Below, piece after piece: positions 56,695 through 64,000 of a stretch of 64,000 nt of DNA. How positions within the stretch are numbered: position 1 is the first letter of the stretch; each line of letters opens with the position of its first letter. The notes beneath the pieces were generated by a model, which worked only from the letters and a program-made list of their open reading frames with translations, did no database searches and was not told the DNA's origin. The stretch lies in the NCBI RefSeq assembly GCF_014197055.1, contig NZ_JACIEW010000001.1:248001-312000 (forward strand), in the 5' to 3' direction. This DNA is from Devosia subaequoris (GTDB lineage: Bacteria > Pseudomonadota > Alphaproteobacteria > Rhizobiales > Devosiaceae). The position numbers and the translations under genes are program-made.

Positions 56695-57830
56695 AGATCG
56701 GCAGGGCGTGGGCGCGGAAGGGCGATATTGAGCCCGCCGGCATTCAGTCCGGGGCGCAGGACGTCCCCTATAGCAGCGCTTTCCACCGGCGCAGGTGACT
56801 TGAAGATAGGCATATGAGGCGGACGAGGACGCGGCAGGGCAATGCCTGACCGGATGCGGCCGAGGTCGATTGCAGTGTATTCGCTAAGGGCGAGTTCTTC
56901 GGTCAAGTACGAGGGCTGGTCCTCCAGACCCATCGGGAAAGCCGCCTTCTGAGCAGCCACATATTCCTTGGCCTGCTTTCCGCAGATCAGCGGACGCATG
57001 TCGACCGGAGCCGCCCCGGTAGCGTTGGCGAGGCTCAGGACGCTCTGCCCGGTCGGCTGCAGGCGACCGCCCAGGGCATTGAGAAACAGTTCGGCGGCCC
57101 GCTCATTGCGTTCGCGGCCGGATGACCCGCCGAGTACGACCGCAAGGAGCTGCCGTCCATTGCGATCCACCGTCGCCACGATGTTGAGGCCGGAGGCGCA
57201 GACATAGCCGGTCTTCATGCCGGTAGTTCCGGCAAAGCCTTCCAGCAGGCCATTGTTGGATTCGAAGCGAGCCTTGCCCAGATTGACCACGCCGGTACGG
57301 AACATGGGCATGAATTGCGGGAAACTCTGTTCGATATAGAGCGCGATGATCGCCATGTCGCGCGCCGAGGAGACCTGACGCGGGTCATGCAATCCGTGCG
57401 GATTGACGAAATTGGTCGCCGTCAGCCCCATGCGCGCGGCCGTCTCATTCATCTTGACAACAAAATTGGCCTCGCTGCCGCCTACCGTTTCAGCGATGGC
57501 GACGGCAATATCGTTGGCCGATTTGACCACCAGGAGGTAGAGCGCGTCCTGGAGCGAAACCGTGCTGTCGATCTTGAGACCGGACTTGCTCGGCGCCTGG
57601 TTGTAGGCATTGCGCGAAATGGACACCGGCGTATCGAGGGTGACCGTGCCCTTGGCCAGTTCCTCGAAAGTCACATAGGCGGTCATCAGCTTGGTGAGCG
57701 AGGCAGGGTGCCAGGGCTGGCCGGCCTGTTCCGCATGGAGCACCTGCAGGGTTTCTCGATCCACCAGCAGCATTGGATTAGCCCAGGCATGGCTCAGGCC
57801 GGCAAAGGTCAGGACCAGGGCGAGCAGCAT
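56691..57830 (-). CDS. D-alanyl-D-alanine carboxypeptidase (S11, DacF-like)
   Basis: A 379-residue low-molecular-weight penicillin-binding protein. From ATG 57830 the signal peptide is MLLALVLTFAGLSHAWA; a TTG at 57848 with GGAG upstream would add six residues. Active-site motifs are SLTK (HPASLTKLMTAY), SAN (VKSANDIAVAIAE) and KTG (GTTGMKTGYV). The C-terminal 90 residues are Pro- and Arg-rich with PRPRPP and ALPRPRP repeats. It trims peptidoglycan stem peptides in the periplasm. Confidence 0.93.
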   Translation of the reverse strand: MLLALVLTFAGLSHAWANPMLLVDRETLQVLHAEQAGQPWHPASLTKLMTAYVTFEELAKGTVTLDTPVSISRNAYNQAPSKSGLKIDSTVSLQDALYLLVVKSANDIAVAIAETVGGSEANFVVKMNETAARMGLTATNFVNPHGLHDPRQVSSARDMAIIALYIEQSFPQFMPMFRTGVVNLGKARFESNNGLLEGFAGTTGMKTGYVCASGLNIVATVDRNGRQLLAVVLGGSSGRERNERAAELFLNALGGRLQPTGQSVLSLANATGAAPVDMRPLICGKQAKEYVAAQKAAFPMGLEDQPSYLTEELALSEYTAIDLGRIRSGIALPRPRPPHMPIFKSPAPVESAAIGDVLRPGLNAGGLNIALPRPRPADL

Positions 57831-58009
57831 TCGACGGACAAGCAGCAAGGTGGAGCAACTCCAGGAGGCATTTCGGAAAACGCGCCCCTCATACCAGCCG
57901 GTCCAGGCAATCTCAAGCAAGGCCCCTGCACCTGACAACCATGTGAAGGTGCTGACAGGACCTGACATGGCGCGGGGCCATCGTTGCCTTAATGAAATGG
58001 AGACAGATG

Positions 58010-58600
58010 ATGACCACCTTGCTGACGATACTGACACCAGGCTTTGCCGATTGGGAAACTGCACTACTCAATGCCGGCGCACGCGAGTATTATCGTCTCG
58101 ATACGCGTTTCGCGACGCCCGGCGGTGAGCCGGTCACGTCGGCTGGCGGATTGAGTGTGGCGCCCCAGCTTGCCGTCGAAGAGATCGACCCGAGTGATTA
58201 CGATGCCCTGTTGGTGAATGGCGGCAGCATCTGGCAACAGCCCGACGCGCCTGACCTGACCGAATTGCTGCAGTCCGCGCATGCGGCTGGAACAGTGATT
58301 GGCGGGATTTGCGATGGCGTCATCCCGATGGCCCGGGCCGGTTTGCTCGATGACAGGCGACACACGGCGAACGGGCCCGAGAGCCTGCCAGATACAGGTT
58401 ACAGTGGCGGAGCGCTCTTTGTCGGTTCCCCAAGGGCCGTCCTTGACCGCGGCATCATTACCGCGCCCGGCACGGCACCCGTGAGTTTCATGGGCGCGGT
58501 TCTTGAAGCGCTGGGGCTGCGAACAGGCGATCTAGATTTTTATCTTGGCCTCTATGCTGCCGAGCATCAGGCCGGGTCGTCATCTGCGGCATCGTCGTAA
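58010..58600 (+). CDS. DJ-1/PfpI family protein
   Basis: A 196-residue flavodoxin-like protein of the DJ-1/PfpI family. The N-terminus LLTILTPGFADWETALL and the nucleophile elbow IGGICDGVIPMARAGLLDDRR with the reactive Cys are seen, followed by TANGPESLPDTG. ATG at 58010 has GGAG seven bases upstream; ATGs at 58007 and 57992 are also in frame. Related YoaZ-type members are annotated as glutamine-amidotransferase-like, but a precise activity is not known. It may be co-expressed with nothing; the next plus-strand gene is an HxlR regulator 240 bp away. Confidence 0.87.
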   Translation: MTTLLTILTPGFADWETALLNAGAREYYRLDTRFATPGGEPVTSAGGLSVAPQLAVEEIDPSDYDALLVNGGSIWQQPDAPDLTELLQSAHAAGTVIGGICDGVIPMARAGLLDDRRHTANGPESLPDTGYSGGALFVGSPRAVLDRGIITAPGTAPVSFMGAVLEALGLRTGDLDFYLGLYAAEHQAGSSSAASS

Positions 58601-58791
58601 AAGCCTCGGGGGTCATTGTCCGATTTGACCAGGCATTCACACACCGCGCGCCGTAATCGGCGCATTCCGCAAACGCTCCCAAAAGGCGACAGTGTCAACG
58701 CAACCAGCAAAGCGCGATAGTCCCACCCGCCTGCGCGGTTGGTCCACTCATGGCGGCTCTCTTCCCGATTGACCTGCACCCTGGTATAAAC

Positions 58792-58818
58792 TAGTAACTG
58801 TGTTTATATTAGTGACTG
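58792..58818. promoter_or_regulatory. Direct repeat upstream of the HxlR regulator
   Basis: TAGTAACTG (58792-58800) and TAGTGACTG (58810-58818) are 18 bp apart from start to start, with AGTTAC (58819) partly mirroring GTAACT. The position, about 30-50 bp before the regulator start, suits an autoregulatory operator. Confidence 0.45.
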
Positions 58819-58844
58819 AGTTACACAGGCAGGGAGGCACATGG

Positions 58845-59261
58845 ATGTCACTGACCGATACTTCACAGCACTCGAATTGCTCAGCAATGTCAGATGTGCT
58901 GAACCGCATTGGCGACAAGTGGAGCGTCCTGGTCGTCGGCATGCTGGGCCAGAACGGAGTCCTGCGCTTCAATGAACTCAAGCGCCTGATCAACGGGGTA
59001 TCTCAGCGCATGTTGACGCTGACGCTGCGCAATCTGGAGCGTGACGGACTGGTGACGCGCACCATTTATCCCGAGGTGCCGCCGCGGGTGGAATATAGCC
59101 TGACCGAGTTGGGCAAGACCTTGCAGGTGCCAATCAGTGCCCTGTGGGATTGGTCGGCGGAGAACCACGGCGCCATTGTTGAAGCGCGCGCGATCTATGA
59201 CGCCCGCGAAACCGCAGTTGCCGCGGACAATTCGCGCAAGATTGCCTACGCACGCGGATAG
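58845..59261 (+). CDS. HxlR-family transcriptional regulator
   Basis: A 138-residue winged-helix regulator. The start MSLTDTSQHSNCSAMS at 58845 has GGAGG seven bases upstream; a GTG at 58800 in frame is far weaker. The HxlR signature is IGDKWSVLVVGMLGQNGVLRFNELKRLINGVSQRML, given here as GDKWSVLVVGML and RFNELKRLINGVSQRML. A Cys near residue 12 (HSNCSAMS) is the position where HxlR proteins sense thiol modifiers. The target is not evident; possibly itself or the DJ-1-like gene upstream. Confidence 0.88.
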   Translation: MSLTDTSQHSNCSAMSDVLNRIGDKWSVLVVGMLGQNGVLRFNELKRLINGVSQRMLTLTLRNLERDGLVTRTIYPEVPPRVEYSLTELGKTLQVPISALWDWSAENHGAIVEARAIYDARETAVAADNSRKIAYARG

Positions 59262-59269
59262 CCGCAACT

Positions 59270-60166
59270 TCAAGTGTCGTTGTGGGCCATATGGCTGAAG
59301 CGATTCACGTCGTTCGAAGGCCGGGCGAGCACTTGCCTGCGCGCTTCGGCTCGGCGGCTGGCTGGCAGGTTAAGCGCGTTGACCAGCGACCGGTATTCCT
59401 GTCGCGCGCTCATATGGGACATGGATGGCACGCCACCGAGGAGTTCGTCGTCGAGCGGATCAAACACGGTCATGCCGGTGGCGAACAGTGAGCGGAAGAT
59501 CACTCGTTCTGCAATGCCGTCGGCCACACGACAGCCGAGCCGCATGGCGATGCGCTCCAGCATGGTCTGCACTTGGCGCATATTCCGCGAGGAAAGCATT
59601 GAGATGCGGTTGCGCACCAGCACCCAGTCGATATTGCGCCCATCAATGGCCAGGCGTTCTGATCGTGCACGTTGCACCAACCGTGCATAGTGGCTCAATT
59701 CTCGGGGCTCGCCTGTAACCGGGTCAACCTGTGCCATGACGCTGAGGTCGATGAGACTGTCATTGACCGGCGTGACCAAGGTATCGGCGAGAGAGTGCGC
59801 CAGGCGCGCCAGATTGGTATCGAAACCCGGCGTGTCGATGATGATGAAGTCGGCCGTACCCTCCACCTCGCCAATGGCCTGGCGGAACAGGTCAAACTCG
59901 ATGCGATGGTTTTCGCGGGCGGAGTCACCGCGGGCAAGCGGAAGATGATAATGCGTGGTGTGCGGCATGCTGAGGCCTTTGGCCCGCGCCCAGTCCCGGC
60001 GATTGCGTACATAGTGCGTCAGAGTCTGCTGGCGGCTATCCACGTCGATCGAAGCGACCTTGTGGCCCTGGTAGAGCAGGTACACGCCCAGATGGAAGGC
60101 CGTGGTCGATTTGCCCGAACCACCCTTCTCGTTGCCCACAACAATGACATGCGCGCCTTGCCGCAC
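59270..60166 (-). CDS. mipZ: Division-plane positioning ATPase MipZ
   Basis: A 298-residue ParA-superfamily ATPase. The deviant Walker A is KGGSGKSTTAFHLGVYLL (about 14-31), the Walker B region is FIIIDTPGFDTNLARLAHSLADTLVTPVNDS, represented here by IIIDTPG and VTPVNDS. The DPVTGE, VLVRNRIS and C-terminal ERVIFRSLFATGMTVFD segments are MipZ hallmarks. In Caulobacter MipZ keeps FtsZ away from the poles by binding ParB. GTG start at 60166. Convergent with the HxlR gene. Confidence 0.92.
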   Translation of the reverse strand: MRQGAHVIVVGNEKGGSGKSTTAFHLGVYLLYQGHKVASIDVDSRQQTLTHYVRNRRDWARAKGLSMPHTTHYHLPLARGDSARENHRIEFDLFRQAIGEVEGTADFIIIDTPGFDTNLARLAHSLADTLVTPVNDSLIDLSVMAQVDPVTGEPRELSHYARLVQRARSERLAIDGRNIDWVLVRNRISMLSSRNMRQVQTMLERIAMRLGCRVADGIAERVIFRSLFATGMTVFDPLDDELLGGVPSMSHMSARQEYRSLVNALNLPASRRAEARRQVLARPSNDVNRFSHMAHNDT

Positions 60167-60429
60167 TATCGAATCCCCAAATCAGTTGCCGGAGTGTGTT
60201 GATTTGGGACGCATGACACAAGGGAAATCATGGTGGACACTTTCTTAAGGTCGCAAGCTAACAGTGCGGGAATGACCCTGACTGGCTCCACAGTTTGGCC
60301 ATTACGTCGTTTTGATGAACTTTCCATGCGCCCAACGCATGCGGGGCGTGCCTAGCCCCCGCTACCTCAACCTGGCGTTTAAGTGCATCCTCTCCTTGCA
60401 CCGCGATCAACGCAAAAGGGATTCGACCC

Positions 60430-60582
60430 ATGTTTGTGCGAGCCGTCTGGCGCTTAAGGCGCCTGGTCGACGTCAAGCAGACGTTGCGGGAAATGGACGT
60501 TCCTTCAACGCGAGACGCCGATCTGTTGGGGATTTCCGGTCCGGATTTCTCCAAGATGACGCGGTCCCTGTTCGACCGCTGA
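60430..60582 (+). CDS. Small DUF1127-like protein (50 aa)
   Basis: A 50-residue basic protein, MFVRAVWRLRRLVDVKQTLR onward. The second half reads ADLLGISGPDFSKMTRSLF, which resembles the DLGISRSDI pattern of DUF1127 proteins. GGGA eight bases before the ATG and a terminator 30 bp after the stop support a real gene. A bona fide DUF1127 gene follows 200 bp later. The function is unknown; DUF1127 proteins in related bacteria affect RNA and phosphate or stress responses. Confidence 0.6.
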   Translation: MFVRAVWRLRRLVDVKQTLREMDVPSTRDADLLGISGPDFSKMTRSLFDR

Positions 60583-60612
60583 CAGTCTGAACGACGTAGA
60601 CCTGTTCCAAGC

Positions 60613-60646
60613 GGCCGCCGGCATGCCACCCGGCGGCCTTCTTCTT
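60613..60646 (+). terminator. Intrinsic terminator after the 60430-60582 gene
   Basis: Stem GGCCGCCGG (60613-60621) with CCGGCGGCC (60630-60638), loop of eight, then TTCTTCTT. Confidence 0.75.
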
Positions 60647-60783
60647 GCCCGGCCGATGAATGGCTACTGAACAGGCACTGCCCAAGCATTGCGCAAAATG
60701 CATAGCTAGTTTGACCATTCTCTATCTCCTCACTGGAGATAACCGAGCCTATATCTCTGGTCGTAAACAACAGGAGATATCCG

Positions 60784-60933
60784 ATGGACATCCGCAAGAC
60801 CTTCCAGAAATGGGCCGCCTACCAGCAGACCGTCCGCGAGCTTGCCGCTCTCGACAACCGTCAGCTCAATGACCTGGGCATTTCGCGCACCGACATCAGC
60901 CGCGTTGCCCGCAATCATGCCGACGCTCTATAA
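60784..60933 (+). CDS. DUF1127 small protein (49 aa)
   Basis: A 49-residue protein with the DUF1127 (YjiS-like) pattern: VRELAALDNRQLNDLGISRTDISRVAR. AGGAG stands seven bases before the ATG and a terminator follows the stop. The leader has GGAGATA and TATCTC words in inverted order (about 60735-60756), which may make the ribosome-binding site part of a hairpin. Small Arg-rich proteins of this family are abundant in alphaproteobacteria. Confidence 0.85.
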   Translation: MDIRKTFQKWAAYQQTVRELAALDNRQLNDLGISRTDISRVARNHADAL

Positions 60934-60960
60934 AATCGACGGCCCAATCATCGTAAACCG

Positions 60961-60996
60961 AACGCTCGCCTCTCTCTGAGATGCGGGCGTTTTTCG
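60961..60996 (+). terminator. Intrinsic terminator of the DUF1127 gene
   Basis: Stem AACGCTCGC (60961-60969) with GCGGGCGTT (60983-60991; one G-T), then TTTTTCG. Confidence 0.85.
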
Positions 60997-61072
60997 TTTT
61001 CGGGGGCCCTGTCGTGCTGACAAGCCAAAACGTCGATTGCTCCTTGCCTGCGGGCTTGGTATCTGGCTCGCC

Positions 61073-62455
61073 ATGTCACAAGAACCCATTCATATTATCG
61101 GCGGGGGCCTAGCCGGGTCCGAAGCCGCATGGCAGGCCGCAGAGGCCGGTGCCAAGGTCATTCTGCACGAGATGCGTGGCGTCCGGGAAACCGATGCGCA
61201 CCAGACGGACGCATTGGCGGAACTGGTCTGTTCCAATTCATTCCGGTCGGATGACCATGAGCAGAACGCCGTCGGCCTGCTGCATGAGGAAATGCGGCGC
61301 TGCAACTCAGTCGTCATGCGCGCAGCCGACCAGCACAAATTGCCAGCGGGCGGCGCGCTGGCCGTCGACCGGCATGGATTTTCGGGTGCGGTGACCGAGG
61401 CGATATCGAACCATCCGAATATCAGCATTGTGCGCGAGGAAATCGCGGGCTGGCCACCGGATGACTGGCAGCATGTGATCATAGCCACCGGTCCCCTGAC
61501 CTCGCCGGCACTGGCCGAGGCCGTGCTTGAGAAGACAGGCGAGGATTCACTGGCATTCTTCGACGCTATCGCCCCCATCGTGCACTATGACAGTATCGAC
61601 CACGACATTGCCTGGAAGCAGTCGCGCTACGACAAGGTTGGGCCGGGCGGCACGGGCGCCGACTATCTGAACCTTCCAATGGATCAGGATCAGTATTTCG
61701 CGTTTGTCGAAGCGCTGAAGAGCGCACCGCTGCATGAGTTCAAGGACTGGGAAAAGGTCCCCTATTTCGATGGCTGCCTGCCGATCGAGGTGATGGCGGA
61801 GCGCGGGGTGGAGACACTACGCCACGGCCCGATGAAGCCGGTGGGCCTAACCAATCCGCGTAATCCGACGGTCAAACCCTATGCGATTGTCCAGCTCCGG
61901 CAGGACAATGCGCTGGGCACGCTGTGGAACATGGTCGGCTTCCAGACCAAGATGCGCTATGGCATTCAGGCCGAAATCTTCCGCATGATTCCGGGGCTGG
62001 AGAAGGCCCAGTTCGCGCGGCTTGGCGGGTTGCACCGGAATACATTCATCAATTCGCCCAAGGTTTTGGCGCCGGATCTGAAGCTGAAAGTTGATCCGCG
62101 GATCCGCTTTGCCGGGCAGGTAACGGGCGTCGAGGGTTATGTGGAAAGCGCTGCGGTCGGCTTGATCACGGGGCGAATGACGGCCGCCGAGGCACTGGGC
62201 GGATCGCTTTCTATTCCGCCGGCCACAACAGCGCTGGGCGCGCTGATCGGCCACATTACCGGCGGGCACATCGAGGCAGAGAGCTATAGCGGCGCACGCA
62301 GCTTCCAGCCGATGAACGTCAATTTCGGCCTGTTTCCGGAAGTGACGGTCAGCAAGCCAGAAGGCGTCAAGCGTTGGCGCGGTCCGGAACGGACCATTGC
62401 CAAGCGCAGGGCCATCACCAGCCGCGCGCTGGACGATCTCAAGGCCTGGGCATGA
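61073..62455 (+). CDS. trmFO: tRNA (uracil-54-C5)-methyltransferase, folate/FAD-dependent
   Basis: A 460-residue flavoprotein that makes m5U54 in the T-loop of tRNA with methylene-tetrahydrofolate. The FAD-binding [15 protein letters not shown] is at the N-terminus, and the two functional Cys are in [11 protein letters not shown] and [16 protein letters not shown] at 61073 is the standard start ([11 protein letters not shown]); 12 upstream codons in frame are not typical. A 4-base overlap (ATGA) couples it to the thioesterase gene. Confidence 0.95.
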   Translation: MSQEPIHIIGGGLAGSEAAWQAAEAGAKVILHEMRGVRETDAHQTDALAELVCSNSFRSDDHEQNAVGLLHEEMRRCNSVVMRAADQHKLPAGGALAVDRHGFSGAVTEAISNHPNISIVREEIAGWPPDDWQHVIIATGPLTSPALAEAVLEKTGEDSLAFFDAIAPIVHYDSIDHDIAWKQSRYDKVGPGGTGADYLNLPMDQDQYFAFVEALKSAPLHEFKDWEKVPYFDGCLPIEVMAERGVETLRHGPMKPVGLTNPRNPTVKPYAIVQLRQDNALGTLWNMVGFQTKMRYGIQAEIFRMIPGLEKAQFARLGGLHRNTFINSPKVLAPDLKLKVDPRIRFAGQVTGVEGYVESAAVGLITGRMTAAEALGGSLSIPPATTALGALIGHITGGHIEAESYSGARSFQPMNVNFGLFPEVTVSKPEGVKRWRGPERTIAKRRAITSRALDDLKAWA

Positions 62456-62913
62456 CAACGTCGGCGCTGGCCGAGTACTTGCACACTCATATGCCGCTTT
62501 CGCGGTCGATGGCTGTGTCGGTGGTCTCAGCCAGTGCCACGGAGGTGGGGCTCGAAGCGCCCCTGCCCCCCAACCTCAACGTCCATGGCACCATGTTTGG
62601 CGGCAGCATCGCCACCCTCGCGCTGTTGGCGGCGTGGTCGGTCGTGCACCTTCGGCTGGATGAGGACCGGTTCGCGGGACAATTGGTGGTTAGCCGCTCT
62701 GAAACACAATATCTCAGACCCATTTCTGGTGCGGCGCGAGCGACTGCACGACTGGATGGACTGGATTTGGACGGCTTTTCCCGCCAATTGAACCGGCACG
62801 GCAAGGCGCGATTGACCGTCACCGCCGAGGTCTTGTCTGAGGAGCACGTAGCGGCTCGGCTGGTTGCGACGTTCGCGGCGATTGCTGAAGCAGATAGGGC
62901 TCCGCAAGCCTAG
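62452..62913 (+). CDS. Thioesterase-like protein (YiiD C-terminal domain, hotdog fold)
   Basis: A 153-residue single-domain hotdog protein. The motif region [27 protein letters not shown] contains the HGTxFGGS pattern of the YiiD-C/thioesterase group. The ATG lies inside the trmFO stop (ATGA), giving translational coupling. The substrate, perhaps an acyl-CoA, cannot be told. Its stop overlaps the end of the convergent NDUFAF6-like gene by four bases. Confidence 0.82.
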   Translation: MTTSALAEYLHTHMPLSRSMAVSVVSASATEVGLEAPLPPNLNVHGTMFGGSIATLALLAAWSVVHLRLDEDRFAGQLVVSRSETQYLRPISGAARATARLDGLDLDGFSRQLNRHGKARLTVTAEVLSEEHVAARLVATFAAIAEADRAPQA

Positions 62914-63755
62914 CGGTGTCTCAGCGTCCACCAGGTCAGACGCGCGATCTTGCGCCAGTCGGCGTCATCCTGCGGGGCCGCGTAGGGGTTCGTGCTTTGC
63001 TTGTGCCAGAGATCAAGTTGCGCCTCGATGACTGGCATGGCGGCAAAGGCGGTGCGCAGCGGGGATGGCAATTGCGCAACGGCCAATCGCGCCTTGTCCA
63101 GATGTTCGCGAGCCAATTCGGCGATCTGGCTCAGGGCCGCGTGCAGGCCTTCGCTCTCCTGACCGGCGAATATCTCGCCCTCGCGCACACCATTGGCCTC
63201 AAAGATCGACCAAGGCAGCATGATGCGGCCCTGCGCCGAGACGAAGCCGAAGGCGCGCAGGTGACCGACCATGGCCTGGGCGACGCCCAGATGACCGGCA
63301 GCGTCGCCCGGCTCGATCGGCTCGCCATCGTTGAGAATCATGGCGGCAAGCTGGAACAGGGTTGAAGCGGTCTCCCCTGCATAGCCCTCAAAGGTTTCCA
63401 CATCCGGCATGGGATCGTCATAGAGATCGAAGCGCCGTGCACCAATCAGCCGCAGCAAGGTGCCGGTCGGCAGTTTGTAGCGCTCAAGCGTATTAAGCAG
63501 AGCGTCGGCCAAGGGGTTCTGATGCACGGCGCCGTGCCCCTGCCCCGTGATCGCGTCGCTCCACCACTGCAGCCGGAATTCGCCGGGCTGGGGACCGGAA
63601 ACGCGGTCCCGGATGGTGGCAACATCGGTATTGAAGGCATAGAGCGCAGTGACGCCCGGACGTGCCACCGCAGGCAAAACAAGTGTCGCGAGATAGCGGT
63701 CGCGATCACCCTGGCGCAGGGCCTGCGCGGCGAACTCGAAACTCTCTCCTGTCAT
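62910..63755 (-). CDS. Squalene/phytoene synthase-like protein, NDUFAF6-type
   Basis: A 281-residue protein of the trans-isoprenyl-diphosphate synthase fold family. True squalene or phytoene synthases have two Asp-rich motifs (DxxxD); here the first reads VATIRDRVSGP and the second DVETFEGYAGETAS, so both are incomplete. This fits the non-enzymatic NDUFAF6 branch, needed for complex I assembly in mitochondria. The ATG overlaps the stop of the NDUFAF3-like gene by one base (TGATG). No other carotenoid or hopanoid gene is near. Confidence 0.82.
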   Translation of the reverse strand: MTGESFEFAAQALRQGDRDRYLATLVLPAVARPGVTALYAFNTDVATIRDRVSGPQPGEFRLQWWSDAITGQGHGAVHQNPLADALLNTLERYKLPTGTLLRLIGARRFDLYDDPMPDVETFEGYAGETASTLFQLAAMILNDGEPIEPGDAAGHLGVAQAMVGHLRAFGFVSAQGRIMLPWSIFEANGVREGEIFAGQESEGLHAALSQIAELAREHLDKARLAVAQLPSPLRTAFAAMPVIEAQLDLWHKQSTNPYAAPQDDADWRKIARLTWWTLRHR

Positions 63756-64000
63756 CAGCGGGCCTTTTCAACGGCAATGAGCGCGGCGCCGACGGCACGC
63801 TCCTCGGCCAACAGGACATTGTAGGTCCGCACGGCGCCGCCAGTCTGCGTGGCCTCGATGATGATGTTGTGGTCGCGCAGCGCCTGACGAATTGCCGGAT
63901 CGATCGCGACGATGTCCGAGCCCAGACCGATCAGCAACACATCGAGCTTTGCCGCCTGAGCCAAAACGGGGCTCAGGCTTTCGAGCGTCAGTTCAGCAGC
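63755..64000 (-). CDS. Mth938-domain (DUF498, NDUFAF3-like) protein, partial
   Basis: The frame is open to the window edge; 81 codons are visible, from ...AELTLESLSPVL to AVGAALIAVEKAR. The segment LDVLLIGLGSD and the RTYNVLLAEERAVGAALIAV end match the Mth938/DUF498 family, which includes the human complex I assembly factor NDUFAF3. In many alphaproteobacteria this gene follows secF. The 5' end lies outside the window, so the length is unknown. Its stop overlaps the NDUFAF6-like start. Confidence 0.85.
   Translation of the reverse strand, partial: AAELTLESLSPVLAQAAKLDVLLIGLGSDIVAIDPAIRQALRDHNIIIEATQTGGAVRTYNVLLAEERAVGAALIAVEKAR

Noticed and set aside
58567..58779. A 70-codon minus-strand frame ending in an acidic tail (FYDDAADDDPA)
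   Set aside because: It begins with GTG without a ribosome-binding site and its end overlaps the DJ-1-like gene. I could not support it beyond an open frame.

Overview
The window looks like chromosomal DNA of an alphaproteobacterium of the Hyphomicrobiales (Rhizobiales) type. Evidence is the complete-order nuoA-L cluster with the alpha-type 162-residue NuoI, a MipZ-like division ATPase, a suf operon with two cysteine desulfurases preceded by an Irr-box-like palindrome, Omp25-like small beta-barrel porins, glnB-glnA with a sigma-54 type promoter, and DUF1127 small proteins. A Devosia-like genus is a guess from overall flavour, not something proven here. Gene density is high, codon use looks uniform, and there is no insertion sequence, prophage or CRISPR array.

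Layout. 1-10787 (minus): NADH dehydrogenase I operon nuoA-B-C-D-E-(67-aa membrane protein)-F-G-H-I-J-K-L, with nuoL cut by the window start. 11206-12670: two related outer-membrane barrels, each followed by a hairpin. 12895-13641: an exported MsrA. 13774-18416 (minus): a TPP-riboswitch operon: YkoF-like protein, ABC permease, ABC ATPase, ThiY-like binding protein and an LLM-class flavin monooxygenase. 18522-19264: DUF488 and DUF2945 pair. 19664-20087: tRNA-Asp and tRNA-Val. 20223-23528: HU, a TetA-like MFS pump and bifunctional NAD(P)H-hydrate repair. 23825-26488: a tandem PilZ protein and glnB-glnA. 26744-30515: tRNA-Leu, trigger factor, a PRC-barrel protein and an ABC-F ATPase. 31235-37493: parE, a DEAD-box helicase, a GGDEF cyclase and aroA.

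37603-45183 (minus): the Fe-S assembly operon in transcription order cysteine desulfurase, sufB, cupin, sufC, sufD, sufS, sufT-like, sufA. Next come an alpha/beta hydrolase, a pair of palindromic repeats, tyrS, a 1173-aa AsmA/DUF3971 protein, a Bcp-like peroxiredoxin, an M23 peptidase, prfB with its programmed +1 frameshift, a degenerate peptide-deformylase paralogue, tRNA-Arg, a PfkB kinase, a CAP lipoprotein, a TusA-like protein, a DD-carboxypeptidase, a DJ-1/PfpI protein, an HxlR regulator, MipZ, two tiny DUF1127-type genes, trmFO and a thioesterase. The right edge holds an overlapping pair related to the mitochondrial complex I assembly factors NDUFAF6 and NDUFAF3.

Most of the window is ordinary core genome. 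The parts that deserve a second look are the TPP-controlled operon ending in a flavin monooxygenase, the NDUFAF6/NDUFAF3-like pair, the extra membrane protein inside nuo, the deformylase-like protein lacking metal ligands, the Irr-like box at suf, the sigma-54 promoter at glnB, and several palindromic intergenic elements.
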